Shown here in pieces: positions 36,585 to 44,936 of a stretch of 64,000 nt of DNA. Source of the DNA: Psychrobacter sp. P11G3 (lineage in GTDB: Bacteria > Pseudomonadota > Gammaproteobacteria > Pseudomonadales > Moraxellaceae); assembly GCF_001435845.1 (NCBI RefSeq), contig NZ_CM003596.1, forward strand, positions 1,550,001 through 1,614,000, given 5' to 3'. The position numbers were made by a program, and so were the translations under genes. The notes below the pieces were generated by a model. That model did no database searches, had not been told where the DNA came from, and worked only from the letters and a program-made list of their open reading frames with translations. The number at the start of each line of letters is the position of its first letter. Within the stretch, counting starts at the first letter, position 1.

Positions 36585-37358
36585 CTACTCATTATATTCC
36601 TGATTGAAAATAACAGATAGCTCATTGGCAGCTTCTTTCATGACAGGCACATAGCTCAGTAGCTCATCCAAAGATTTTCTGACGGTAGGACTATGAGTAA
36701 ATACCGTAGCAAATGCGGGCTGCTCACCATTCGGAATCGGGACAGCACAGGCGACCATACCAGGAATAAACTCTTCATTATCTGTCCCTACCTGTGTCTT
36801 ACGTACTTCAGCAATGGACGTCATGAGTTGTTTTTTGTCAGTCTGAGTATGGGTCGTGAGCGCCTGTAACGATAGTTTTTCTACAATACGCTCGCACTTA
36901 TTATCTGCCAACTGCGTCAACAATAATTTGCCACTGGCACAGGCCCAGATAGGTATATTGGTTCCGGTAGGTAACTGTATTTGGACAGGCCAGTCAGATA
37001 TCACACGATCGATATACACCACTTCTAAGTCTTGCAACACCGCAATCCCTACCGACTCACCAATTTTGGCTGAAAGCTGTTGTAATATCGCCAATCTTTC
37101 TGCTTTAAAAGGACTGTTTTTCCATAGGTTTAAAGCTAAGTCATGCGTTCTTTTTCCGCAGGTTACTTTTCCATGCAAATCTAATTGGACAAATTGAAGC
37201 GGTTGTAGCTGATTTAACAATCGGTACATACTAGGTACAGGAATGTCCAATGTTTCTGCTAAATCAATAACGCCCATAGGCTTAGCAGATTTGGCCAATA
37301 CTTCTACGATTTGCAAAACTCGCTCGACGCTTGAGCCCTTTTTTTTGACATTATTCAT
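36585..37358 (-). CDS. IclR-family regulator of the 5-oxoproline operon
   Basis: A 257-residue regulator. HTH: SSVERVLQIVEVLAKSAKPMGVIDLAETLDIPVPSMYRLLNQL. IclR effector domain includes GESVGIAVLQDLEVVYIDRV, ACASGKLLLTQL and FIPGMVACAVPI. It is divergent from the DUF1445/pxp operon, 223 bases away, the position of a dedicated regulator. Confidence 0.87.
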   Translation of the reverse strand: MNNVKKKGSSVERVLQIVEVLAKSAKPMGVIDLAETLDIPVPSMYRLLNQLQPLQFVQLDLHGKVTCGKRTHDLALNLWKNSPFKAERLAILQQLSAKIGESVGIAVLQDLEVVYIDRVISDWPVQIQLPTGTNIPIWACASGKLLLTQLADNKCERIVEKLSLQALTTHTQTDKKQLMTSIAEVRKTQVGTDNEEFIPGMVACAVPIPNGEQPAFATVFTHSPTVRKSLDELLSYVPVMKEAANELSVIFNQEYNE

Positions 37359-37581
37359 AGTTCAATTTGCATCCTTAACTGTGCGTTCAAGAAGATCACT
37401 CATCATGTTCATCACATATTTCTGTATTCATATCTTGTCATATCGAAGGTGTTCTGATAAGTTACATAACGATAATCATAGTTCTCGATATATGAAATAA
37501 AATTATAAATAACCATACCAATATAAAACAAATCATAAACTTTTATCTGCTAAAAATAATAAAGCGTAAGAGGTTGTAATA

Positions 37582-38373
37582 ATGTTAGATTTAGCAAATA
37601 TGACGCCGACAGAGGTCAGAGCGTTAATCAGTAACAATGAACTTAACAAGCCGACTTCCGGCATGTGTAAAGGTCATATACAAGCAAACCTAGTCATAGT
37701 GCCCAAAAATTTGGCCTATGATTTTTTATTGTTTGCACAAAGAAACCCAAAGTCTTGTCCTATTTTAGATGTAACAGATGTCGGTAGTGCAGAGCCACGT
37801 CTCATGGCAAAAGGCGCAGACTTGAGGTCTGATGTCCCAAAGTATCGGATATACAAATTTGGCGAATTAGTGGCTGAGGTGTCAGATCTAAAAGACTACT
37901 GGAGAGAGGATTTGGTCTGCTTTCTTTTAGGATGCAGTTTTTCCTTTGAGTCTGCCATGCTAAATGCGTCTATTCCTATTAGACATATTGAAGACAATCA
38001 CAATGTGCCAATGTATATCACAAACATAGAAACTGAGCCTGCAGGACAGTTTCATGGGAAAATGGTGGTTAGCATGCGGCCAATACCTTATCCATTAATC
38101 ACCAGAGCCGTCCAAGCCACCTCTCGATTTCCGCAAGTCCACGGCGCGCCTATTCATATCGGAGACCCTAGTGTCATCGGTATAACCGACATTCATGCGC
38201 CTGATTTTGGTGATGCATCCATCATAAAAGAAGGCGAAGTCCCTGTATTTTGGGCTTGCGGTGTGACGCCGCAAAGTATCGCTATGACTAGTAAGCCAGA
38301 GCTGATGATAACGCATTCACCAGGACATATGTTTATCTGCGACCCAAGAGATGAAGACTTGGCAGTTCTATAA
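37582..38373 (+). CDS. Putative hydro-lyase, DUF1445 (YcsI-like)
   Basis: A 263-residue protein of the DUF1445 / D-glutamate cyclase-like family. Markers: TSGMCKGHIQANLVIVPKNLAYDFLLFAQRNPKSCPILDVTD, FLLGCSFSFESAML, VSMRPIP, GAPIHIGDPSVIGI and FWACGVTPQ, ending THSPGHMFICDPRDE. In Bacillus the homologue ycsI sits beside the 5-oxoprolinase genes, as here. Related enzymes convert D-glutamate to 5-oxoproline, so it may feed or reverse the pathway. Confidence 0.85.
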   Translation: MLDLANMTPTEVRALISNNELNKPTSGMCKGHIQANLVIVPKNLAYDFLLFAQRNPKSCPILDVTDVGSAEPRLMAKGADLRSDVPKYRIYKFGELVAEVSDLKDYWREDLVCFLLGCSFSFESAMLNASIPIRHIEDNHNVPMYITNIETEPAGQFHGKMVVSMRPIPYPLITRAVQATSRFPQVHGAPIHIGDPSVIGITDIHAPDFGDASIIKEGEVPVFWACGVTPQSIAMTSKPELMITHSPGHMFICDPRDEDLAVL

Positions 38374-38554
38374 TTTCTGATGACAAAAGTGCTTTTAAAC
38401 GCATAAAAATAATTAATTTCAAACTACTATTTTAATAAGCCAATCAATAAATTGTCACATAACATTCAACAATCACACTCTACATACATCACTAGGTACG
38501 AATTTTTTATAAAAAATAATTATTCACTTTCACTCTAACGGAATAGCCAATCAT

Positions 38555-39067
38555 ATGAACATCAATTTCACGGATCTTGAAAAACTGATCAAACTTGCAG
38601 AATGCGCCGATATAAAATCTTTAGAAGTCACTGATGGTGATGCACGTATTTCTATCGTTTGCCAATCTGACGACAACCAAAGTAGTGGCAATCATATCGC
38701 TCATACTCCCCACGCAACGGCCTCTCATTCAGAGTCTCAAACCGAAACCGCTCAAAATAGTACGGAGAATAATACCAATGTAGACAGTGATCGTAGTGAC
38801 GAAACTGTGACTACAGAGGTGGAGAAATCCCAAGTAATAGCGCCTATGCTAGGTACGTTTTACCTTCGCTCTGAGCCGACAGCAGAAGTGTTTTTTCAGG
38901 TAGGAGATAAGGTGGAAGTAGGGCAGACACTATGCATCATTGAAGCCATGAAAATGATGTACGAGGTCAAAGCAGAAACTGCGTGTACGCTTAAAGAGAT
39001 TTTGGTCGATGAAGGTGATGTCGTAGAGTACGCCCAGCCCTTATTTGTTATAGAGCCAAACAGTTAA
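38555..39067 (+). CDS. accB: Biotin carboxyl carrier protein of the pxp operon
   Basis: A 170-residue BCCP: N-terminal helical segment, a long Thr/Ser/Asn-rich linker (residues 45-90) and a C-terminal biotinyl domain with EAMKMM; Lys133 is the biotin site. It is followed 80 bases on by a biotin carboxylase. Since no accA/accD is nearby, it may serve the PxpB/PxpC carboxyltransferase-like proteins instead of fatty-acid synthesis (inference). AccB is a family name; the housekeeping copy is presumably elsewhere. Confidence 0.85.
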   Translation: MNINFTDLEKLIKLAECADIKSLEVTDGDARISIVCQSDDNQSSGNHIAHTPHATASHSESQTETAQNSTENNTNVDSDRSDETVTTEVEKSQVIAPMLGTFYLRSEPTAEVFFQVGDKVEVGQTLCIIEAMKMMYEVKAETACTLKEILVDEGDVVEYAQPLFVIEPNS

Positions 39068-39146
39068 AGTCACTCAATAGCCGCTCAATATTGTATAGAC
39101 GCTGCACAAACACTGTATTTGACACTATATTTTTAAGGGAATAAAC

Positions 39147-40493
39147 ATGTTCACAAAAATCTTAATTGCCAATCGCGGCGAGATTGCTCTACGTATTATC
39201 CGAGCTTGTAAGCAGCTAGGCATCCAATCAGTCATTGCGCATTCTGAATCAGACAAAGACTCGTTACCCGTGCGCCTAGCCGATGAAGCAGTATGCATCG
39301 GGCCTGCCAATGCCACGCACAGCTACCTCAACCAAAGAGCGCTGGTTTCTGCTGCAAAAATCACCAACGCACAAGCCATCCATCCAGGCTATGGCTTTTT
39401 ATCTGAAAACGCTGACTTTGCGGCCTTGATTGAAGACTCAGGTCTCACGTTTATTGGTCCCACGGCTGACAATATCAGAAACATGGGCGACAAGGTTGAA
39501 GCCAAAAAACAAATGACGATGGCGGGCGTGCCCTGTGTGCCTGGATCGAATGGCGCATTGCCTGCTGATTCAGAGCAAGTTATCAAGATTGCCAATGAGG
39601 TCGGTTATCCAGTCATTATCAAGGCGGCAAGCGGCGGCGGTGGGCGCGGGATGCGTGTGGTCGAAAAAGAAGCCGACTTACTCTCCGCTATCTCTATGAC
39701 ACAAACAGAAGCTAAAGCCAATTTTGGTAGTTCCATTGTCTATCTTGAAAAATACCTACAAGCACCGCGTCATATCGAAGTGCAAGTCATGTCTGATACC
39801 CACGGTAATGCGATCTATTTAGGCGAGCGTGATTGCTCTATGCAGCGTCGTCATCAAAAAGTCATTGAAGAAGCGCCAGCACCCGGTATCACCGAAGAGC
39901 AGCGCCAGAAAATCGGCCAAGCCTGTGTCACAGCTTGCGAGCAAATGCAGTATAGAGGCGCAGGTACGTTTGAGTTTTTATATGAAAACGGCGAATTCTT
40001 CTTTATCGAGATGAATACTCGTGTGCAAGTTGAGCACACCATCACTGAGATGGTGACGGGCGTTGATATTGTGCAAGAGCAAATCAGAGTAGCTGCAGGG
40101 CTTCCATTGGCATACAAACAAAGTGATATCGCCATTACCGGACACGCTTTTGAGTGCCGTATCAATGCAGAAAACGCGCAGACATTTTTACCAAATGCTG
40201 GACGCATAGACTACTGCCACATGCCAGCAGGGTTTGGTATCAGAGTAGATAGTCATGCTGAATCGAACTACACCGTGCCGCCATCTTATGACAGTTTGAT
40301 TGCCAAGATATGTGTACAAGATCGTTCAAGAGAAAAAGCGATAGAAAAAATGCGTGCGGCATTATCAGAAGCGCAAATCACCGGTATTGATACCAATATT
40401 GGTCTGCATCAGCGACTCTTTGAAGATAAGGTGTTTTGTGAAGGTCAAATGAGCATTCATTATCTGGAACAGTGGATACAAGACAATATATAA
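39147..40493 (+). CDS. accC: Biotin carboxylase
   Basis: A 448-residue ATP-grasp enzyme that carboxylates biotin on [28 protein letters not shown] is the N-terminal signature, the glycine-rich ATP loop is [14 protein letters not shown], and [21 protein letters not shown] and [20 protein letters not shown] hold the catalytic residues. Typical length for AccC. Part of the pxp operon; a paralogue of the housekeeping enzyme by inference. Confidence 0.9.
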   Translation: MFTKILIANRGEIALRIIRACKQLGIQSVIAHSESDKDSLPVRLADEAVCIGPANATHSYLNQRALVSAAKITNAQAIHPGYGFLSENADFAALIEDSGLTFIGPTADNIRNMGDKVEAKKQMTMAGVPCVPGSNGALPADSEQVIKIANEVGYPVIIKAASGGGGRGMRVVEKEADLLSAISMTQTEAKANFGSSIVYLEKYLQAPRHIEVQVMSDTHGNAIYLGERDCSMQRRHQKVIEEAPAPGITEEQRQKIGQACVTACEQMQYRGAGTFEFLYENGEFFFIEMNTRVQVEHTITEMVTGVDIVQEQIRVAAGLPLAYKQSDIAITGHAFECRINAENAQTFLPNAGRIDYCHMPAGFGIRVDSHAESNYTVPPSYDSLIAKICVQDRSREKAIEKMRAALSEAQITGIDTNIGLHQRLFEDKVFCEGQMSIHYLEQWIQDNI

Positions 40494-40560
40494 ATCAGGT
40501 CTTGCCCGCAAAAAAGAAAACCAAATCTGACATTAGTGTCAGAAGCGTCAGAATCAAGAT

Positions 40561-40670
40561 ATAGTCGGTTCAATATAATTTGGATACGAGGAAGGCGAGT
40601 GAAAGTACTACAAGTCGTAGACTCAGCGAGCCTGACACCGTATCCAATTTATAGAGAATTTGACTGTAGT
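40561..40670. repeat. About 110-bp palindrome-ended repeat element
   Basis: The left end ATAGTCGGTTCAATATAATT running into TGGATAC (40561-40587) is imperfectly complementary to the right end starting GTATCCAATTTATA (40640-40670). This makes roughly 27-base terminal inverted repeats around a 50-base GC-richer core. It separates accC from pxpB inside the operon. It looks like a non-autonomous REP/MITE-type element; no second copy is in this window. Confidence 0.6.
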
Positions 40671-40697
40671 AGATAAAAAATAATGGAGCACGTGCTA

Positions 40698-41351
40698 ATG
40701 GAACTACAATGGCAACTATACAGTGAAACCAATCTAGCGTTGTTTTTCCCTAAACCAACCACCTTAGAAAAACAACAAAAATGCTGGGCTTTATCAGACA
40801 GCATCCAGAAAATGCCAGAAGTCATCGAAGTAGTTATTGGCATGAATACGCTCAGTGTATTTATCGTTCCATTAACTTGGGCTGAGCTGAATACTTTCAA
40901 AGATAAGCTATCAGATCTACTCAATGATATCCCTTCAAAAACTATCCAAGGTAAGCACGTCGAGATACCAGTGCATTACGGTGGAAAATATGGCCCCGAT
41001 CTAGCGGCCATGGCGAATGACCTAAATCTCTCAGTTGAAGCCGTTGTCGATCTACATACTAAAGCCACTTATACCGTTTACTTTATCGGTTTTCAGCCAG
41101 GGTTTCCTTATCTTGGCGGCTTGTCTGAGTCCTTATACTTCCCAAGGCATGCTGTACCTAGAACCCAAGTGCCCGCAGGCTCAGTGGGTATAGGCGGCGA
41201 GCAGACAGGGGTTTATCCTTTTGAGTCTCCAGGCGGTTGGCAGTTACTCGGCCAGACGGATACTGCTTTATTTGATTTAACCAAAACCTCTCCGACGTTG
41301 CTTAACGCAGGCGATACTTTGACATTTAAAGCGATTGATATTCATCAATGA
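40698..41351 (+). CDS. pxpB: 5-oxoprolinase subunit PxpB
   Basis: A 217-residue KipI-family protein. Family marks: PVHYGGKYGPDLAAMA, YTVYFIGFQPGFPYLGGL, PRHAVPRTQVPAGSVGIGGEQTGVYPFESPGGWQLLGQT. With PxpC and PxpA it cleaves 5-oxoproline to glutamate using ATP. The start at 40698 has GGAG nine bases upstream; ATG 40683 has no site. Confidence 0.9.
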   Translation: MELQWQLYSETNLALFFPKPTTLEKQQKCWALSDSIQKMPEVIEVVIGMNTLSVFIVPLTWAELNTFKDKLSDLLNDIPSKTIQGKHVEIPVHYGGKYGPDLAAMANDLNLSVEAVVDLHTKATYTVYFIGFQPGFPYLGGLSESLYFPRHAVPRTQVPAGSVGIGGEQTGVYPFESPGGWQLLGQTDTALFDLTKTSPTLLNAGDTLTFKAIDIHQ

Positions 41352-41406
41352 GCGATAAATAAAAAAAGATGTATGAATCAAAAAGATAAAAAAACAGGTG
41401 GTATCA

Positions 41407-42330
41407 ATGAAAATTTTAACCGCAAGTGCCCTTGCCAGTATTCAAGATTCGGGACGACTGGGTTACCGAAGCATGGGTGTGGGTAGAAATGGCGTGATGG
41501 ACAGCTGGGCGCTACAAGCCGGCAACGCTTTGATGAAAAACGAAGCCAACGAACCCGCTATTGAAATAGCACTCGGTGAGCTAACCATACAGTTTGAAGA
41601 AAGCGTCAGTTTTTGCTTAACGGGTGCTTTATACGAGGCCTATCTAGATGACAAACGCATTCCTTGTTATTGGCGTATCAATGCAACAGCTGGGCAAACG
41701 CTCAAACTTTTGCGTCCGTTACAAGGCATGTATACCTATTTATGTGTGCACGGTGGCTTTGACATCGAGCCAGTGTTGCAGTCAGTCAGCACCAATCTCA
41801 AAGCAGGGTTTGGCGGATTTGAGGGCAGATATTTAAAAACCGATGACAGCTTAACGGTAAAATCTGAATCCAGCCTACCTGTGATTGGGGTGGCTCGACT
41901 TGCCCCAACCGAAGTTATTCGAGTGATAAAAAGCAGTGAGTATGATTGCTTCACTGAGTCGTCTAAGCAAGCGTTTGAGACTCAGCCATGGAAGCTACAA
42001 AGCAGTAGCAACCGTATGGGTTACCGCTTAGAGGGAGCTACAGCGCTTGAGTTTAATAAGCCTGTAGAAATGAGCTCACATGGCGTTGATATTGGCATGA
42101 TTCAGGTACCACCACAAGGACAACCGATTGTCCTAATGGCAGACGGGCAGACGACGGGTGGCTACCCTAAAATCGCAACCATGATTCAAGCAGACATAGG
42201 CCTGATGGCACAGATTAGATTTGGTAAAGCCTGTCAGTTCGTCGTTGTGTCGTTAGAGCAGGCGCTGCGTGAACAACAGAAAAGACAACATTACATCGAT
42301 CAAATAAAGGAGTATGCCAATGAAAATTGA
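41407..42330 (+). CDS. pxpC: 5-oxoprolinase subunit PxpC (biotin-dependent carboxyltransferase family)
   Basis: A 307-residue KipA-type protein: SALASIQDSGRLGYRSMGVGRNGVMDSWAL opening, ALGELTIQFEESVSFCLTGA, SSNRMGYRLEG, and GQPIVLMADGQTTGGYPKIATMIQADIGLMAQ. The fold equals the carboxyltransferase part of urea carboxylase. It overlaps pxpA by 11 bases, indicating coupling. Start at 41407 is preferred over the codon three triplets upstream because GGTGG lies five bases before it. Confidence 0.9.
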   Translation: MKILTASALASIQDSGRLGYRSMGVGRNGVMDSWALQAGNALMKNEANEPAIEIALGELTIQFEESVSFCLTGALYEAYLDDKRIPCYWRINATAGQTLKLLRPLQGMYTYLCVHGGFDIEPVLQSVSTNLKAGFGGFEGRYLKTDDSLTVKSESSLPVIGVARLAPTEVIRVIKSSEYDCFTESSKQAFETQPWKLQSSSNRMGYRLEGATALEFNKPVEMSSHGVDIGMIQVPPQGQPIVLMADGQTTGGYPKIATMIQADIGLMAQIRFGKACQFVVVSLEQALREQQKRQHYIDQIKEYANEN

Positions 42331-43057
42331 TTTAAATGCTGATGTGGCTGAAGGCTGCGGGCAAGACGATAAGTTATTGACGATAGTCAGCTCAGCCAAT
42401 GTCTGCTGCGGCTTGCACGCTGGGTCTTATAGCGAGATGCTAGCCACGTTGCAATTGGCAAAAGCAAACAACGTGAGCGTAGGCGCGCACCCTGGTCTAA
42501 ACGATAGAGAGAATTTTGGCCGTATTCATCAACCGTTAAGTGAAGCCGACTATCGTGCTTTATTGGCATACCAGTTGGGCGCAACCAAAGCGCTTTGTGA
42601 CTTGGTTGGTGTGTCATTAGACTACGTAAAACCGCATGGTGCGTTGTACAACCAAGCGGCCATTGATGAAAATTTATCAGATATTTTGGTTAGTGAAATC
42701 AAGCGATTTGATCCAAATCTAAAGGTTATGGGTTTGTCTGGTGGTTATTTGGTTAAATCAGCTAAGAAACACGGTTTAGAAGCAATATCAGAAGTGTTTG
42801 CCGACAGGAACTACGAAAAAGACGGCTCACTGGTCTCTCGTAGTAAAGACAACGCCCTGATAACTGACACAGAAGACGCGGTTAAGCATGTGTTGCAGAT
42901 GATTACTACAGGAACTGTCACCAGTGTTTGTGGTCAAGAAGTACCAGTAGAGGCGCAAAGTATCTGCTTACATGGTGATGGTGAACACGCTATCTTATTT
43001 GCCCAAGAAATAAAGAAACAACTAGAACTCAAGGGTATCACTATATCTGCCCATTAA
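42320..43057 (+). CDS. pxpA: 5-oxoprolinase subunit PxpA (LamB/YcsF)
   Basis: A 245-residue LamB/YcsF-family hydrolase: MKIDLNADVAEGCGQDDKLL, SANVCCGLHAGSYSEM, GAHPGLNDRENFGR, YVKPHGALYNQA, EVFADRNYEKDGSLVSR, and SICLHGDGEHA. AAGGAG seven bases upstream supports the start at 42320. It overlaps the end of pxpC. Together with PxpB/PxpC it forms the ATP-dependent 5-oxoprolinase. Confidence 0.92.
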   Translation: MKIDLNADVAEGCGQDDKLLTIVSSANVCCGLHAGSYSEMLATLQLAKANNVSVGAHPGLNDRENFGRIHQPLSEADYRALLAYQLGATKALCDLVGVSLDYVKPHGALYNQAAIDENLSDILVSEIKRFDPNLKVMGLSGGYLVKSAKKHGLEAISEVFADRNYEKDGSLVSRSKDNALITDTEDAVKHVLQMITTGTVTSVCGQEVPVEAQSICLHGDGEHAILFAQEIKKQLELKGITISAH

Positions 43058-43111
43058 ATATCCACCCATTAATCATTTGATTAAGTCATTCCATACCGTA
43101 CAAGGATGTTT

Positions 43112-44299
43112 ATGAGTACCCTAAAAAAACACAATACCGCCATTTTAGGCGCGGCTTTTCTGATGGCCACCTCAGCCGTAGGGCCAGGGTTTTTGACCCA
43201 AACCGCTACATTCACCGAAAGCCTAATGGCTAGTTTTGGTTTTGTTATTTTAATCTCTATTATTATGGATATTGGCGTTCAGCTTAACGTTTGGCGAGTC
43301 GTCGCTGTCTCCAAAAAACGTGCACAAGAAATTGCTAACTTGGTGTTTCCAGGGGTCGGCTATTTACTGGCTTTTCTGATTATCGCCGGTGGCCTTGCTT
43401 TCAATATCGGTAATATCGGCGGTGCCGGGCTTGGTATGCAGTCGATGTTCAACATATCACCTATTACAGGTGCGCTAATCAGCGGTGTAATTGCCGTTGC
43501 CATATTTTTAGGCCGAGAAACTGGGCCTATGATGGATAAATTCGCACAGTTGATGGGCTTTATTCTTATTGTGCTGATCATTTATGTAGTGTTCAAATCT
43601 GATCCACCTTTAGCAGAAGCGGTCAGCAAAACCATCATGCCAGATAAGATTGATGCCGTCGCTATCGTGACGCTCGTTGGTGGTACGGTTGGGGGTTATA
43701 TTACTTTTTCAGGTGCGCATCGCTTATTAGAAGCAGGTGTGAGTGGAGAAGAGAACTTAGGTTCAGTGACCAGAAGCTCGGTTTCGGGTATTTTGATTGC
43801 CTCTGTGATTCGCGTGTTTTTATTCCTTGCAGTTTTAGGTGTGGTGTCTCAAGGGTTTGCATTAGATCCAGCCAACCCAGCTATGTCGCCTTTTGAATAT
43901 ATTTTAGGCAATGCAGGTAAAGTGATTTTCGGTATGGTGATTTGGGCGGCCTCTGTGACCTCAGTGATTGGTGCTGCTTATACCTCTGTGTCTTTTATGA
44001 CCAACTTTCATCCGTTTATTGAGAAAAACAAACGATATTTCATTATGGGTTTTATCATTATCTCTACACTGGTGTTTGCCACTATCGGTAAACCTGCCCA
44101 AGTATTGGTATTGGTTGGTACGCTAAATGGTCTGGTGTTGCCTATCGCCATGGTCATCATTCTCATTGCAGCCTACAGAAAAAACATCGTTGGCAACTAT
44201 AAGCACCCAGTTTGGATTGCGGTATTTGGTTGGTTGATCGCTATCGTCATGAGTGTTTTGAGCGTCATGACCATTGCCAAATATCTTGGTCTGAGTTAA
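43112..44299 (+). CDS. NRAMP-like divalent-metal/solute transporter (YcsG-like)
   Basis: A 395-residue protein with about 11 membrane helices. The N-terminal helix SAVGPGFLTQTATFTESLMASFG is the NRAMP helix-1 region but reads GPGFLTQTA rather than the canonical DPGN metal-binding form, so substrate preference may differ. Helix 6 region shows SVTSVIGAAYTSVSF. In Bacillus ycsG sits in the same pxp-type operon. It may import 5-oxoproline or a cation cosubstrate (inference). AAGGA lies five bases before the start. Confidence 0.82.
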   Translation: MSTLKKHNTAILGAAFLMATSAVGPGFLTQTATFTESLMASFGFVILISIIMDIGVQLNVWRVVAVSKKRAQEIANLVFPGVGYLLAFLIIAGGLAFNIGNIGGAGLGMQSMFNISPITGALISGVIAVAIFLGRETGPMMDKFAQLMGFILIVLIIYVVFKSDPPLAEAVSKTIMPDKIDAVAIVTLVGGTVGGYITFSGAHRLLEAGVSGEENLGSVTRSSVSGILIASVIRVFLFLAVLGVVSQGFALDPANPAMSPFEYILGNAGKVIFGMVIWAASVTSVIGAAYTSVSFMTNFHPFIEKNKRYFIMGFIIISTLVFATIGKPAQVLVLVGTLNGLVLPIAMVIILIAAYRKNIVGNYKHPVWIAVFGWLIAIVMSVLSVMTIAKYLGLS

Positions 44300-44321
44300 A
44301 AATTACGTAAAGGAATATATG

Positions 44322-44744
44322 ATGGATATCGAGCAAATAACGCGCGTGGTCAAGCTGGTTGAAAGCAGTCAGTTACATGAAGTCACGATTGCAAACAACG
44401 GCCAGTCTATTAAGGTAGTTAATAATTTAGGTGCGCAGAATAATGTGAGCGCTAATTCTATAGAGATCACGCCTACTCATGAGCCTGAACAGACTGGTAG
44501 TGATGTCTTGCAAGTAGGTGCCACTTACGTAGGGCAGGTCTACTTAAGTGAAGACGATGCAACAGACAACTTGGTCAAAGAAGGTGACCATATCCAAAAA
44601 GGTCAAACCGTTTGCTTCATTGATGAATTGACTCGTTTGCAGCCAGTGATTAGTAATAAAGAAGGTGTTGTCACGGCAGTTTTGGTTGAAAGTGGCCAGA
44701 ACGTTGAATACGGACAGCCTATTTTCGAGTTAGCCCATCGTTAA
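44322..44744 (+). CDS. Biotin-carrier-like protein lacking the biotinyl lysine
   Basis: A 140-residue paralogue of the operon's BCCP. The N-terminal MDIEQITRVVKLVESSQLHE and the C-terminal lipoyl/biotinyl fold (GDHIQKGQTVCFIDELTRLQ, GVVTAVLVESGQNVEYGQPIFEL) are intact. Where BCCP has EAMKMM this protein reads DELTRL, so it cannot be biotinylated at the usual site. It may be a structural subunit or a decoy partner of the biotin carboxylase/PxpBC proteins. AGGA seven bases upstream favours 44322 over ATG 44319. Last gene of the operon. Confidence 0.82.
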   Translation: MDIEQITRVVKLVESSQLHEVTIANNGQSIKVVNNLGAQNNVSANSIEITPTHEPEQTGSDVLQVGATYVGQVYLSEDDATDNLVKEGDHIQKGQTVCFIDELTRLQPVISNKEGVVTAVLVESGQNVEYGQPIFELAHR

Positions 44745-44780
44745 AGACCGTTAACGTAGTTTTGATTAAATCAAAATATA

Positions 44781-44818
44781 AACCCTTTAAGCATCATCTG
44801 TCGCTTAAAGGGTTTTTT
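44781..44818 (+). terminator. Terminator of the pxp operon
   Basis: AACCCTTTAAGC (44781-44792) pairs perfectly with GCTTAAAGGGTT (44803-44814), followed by T-rich sequence. It follows the last stop by 36 bases. Confidence 0.88.
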
Positions 44819-44880
44819 ATGCGTTGAGGTTTAGTAGATCTATTTTTAATAATTAGCTTTTTGAATAACTTGTCTATTTT

Positions 44881-44906
44881 GAATAATTTGAATAATTTGA
44901 ATAAAT
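44881..44906. repeat. Short tandem repeat GAATAATTT
   Basis: Nearly three tandem copies of the 9-mer GAATAATTT lie between the pxp terminator and the TonB receptor stop. No function inferred. Confidence 0.5.
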
Positions 44907-44936
44907 AGTTATCTAATATCGAAAACACGTCTTTAT

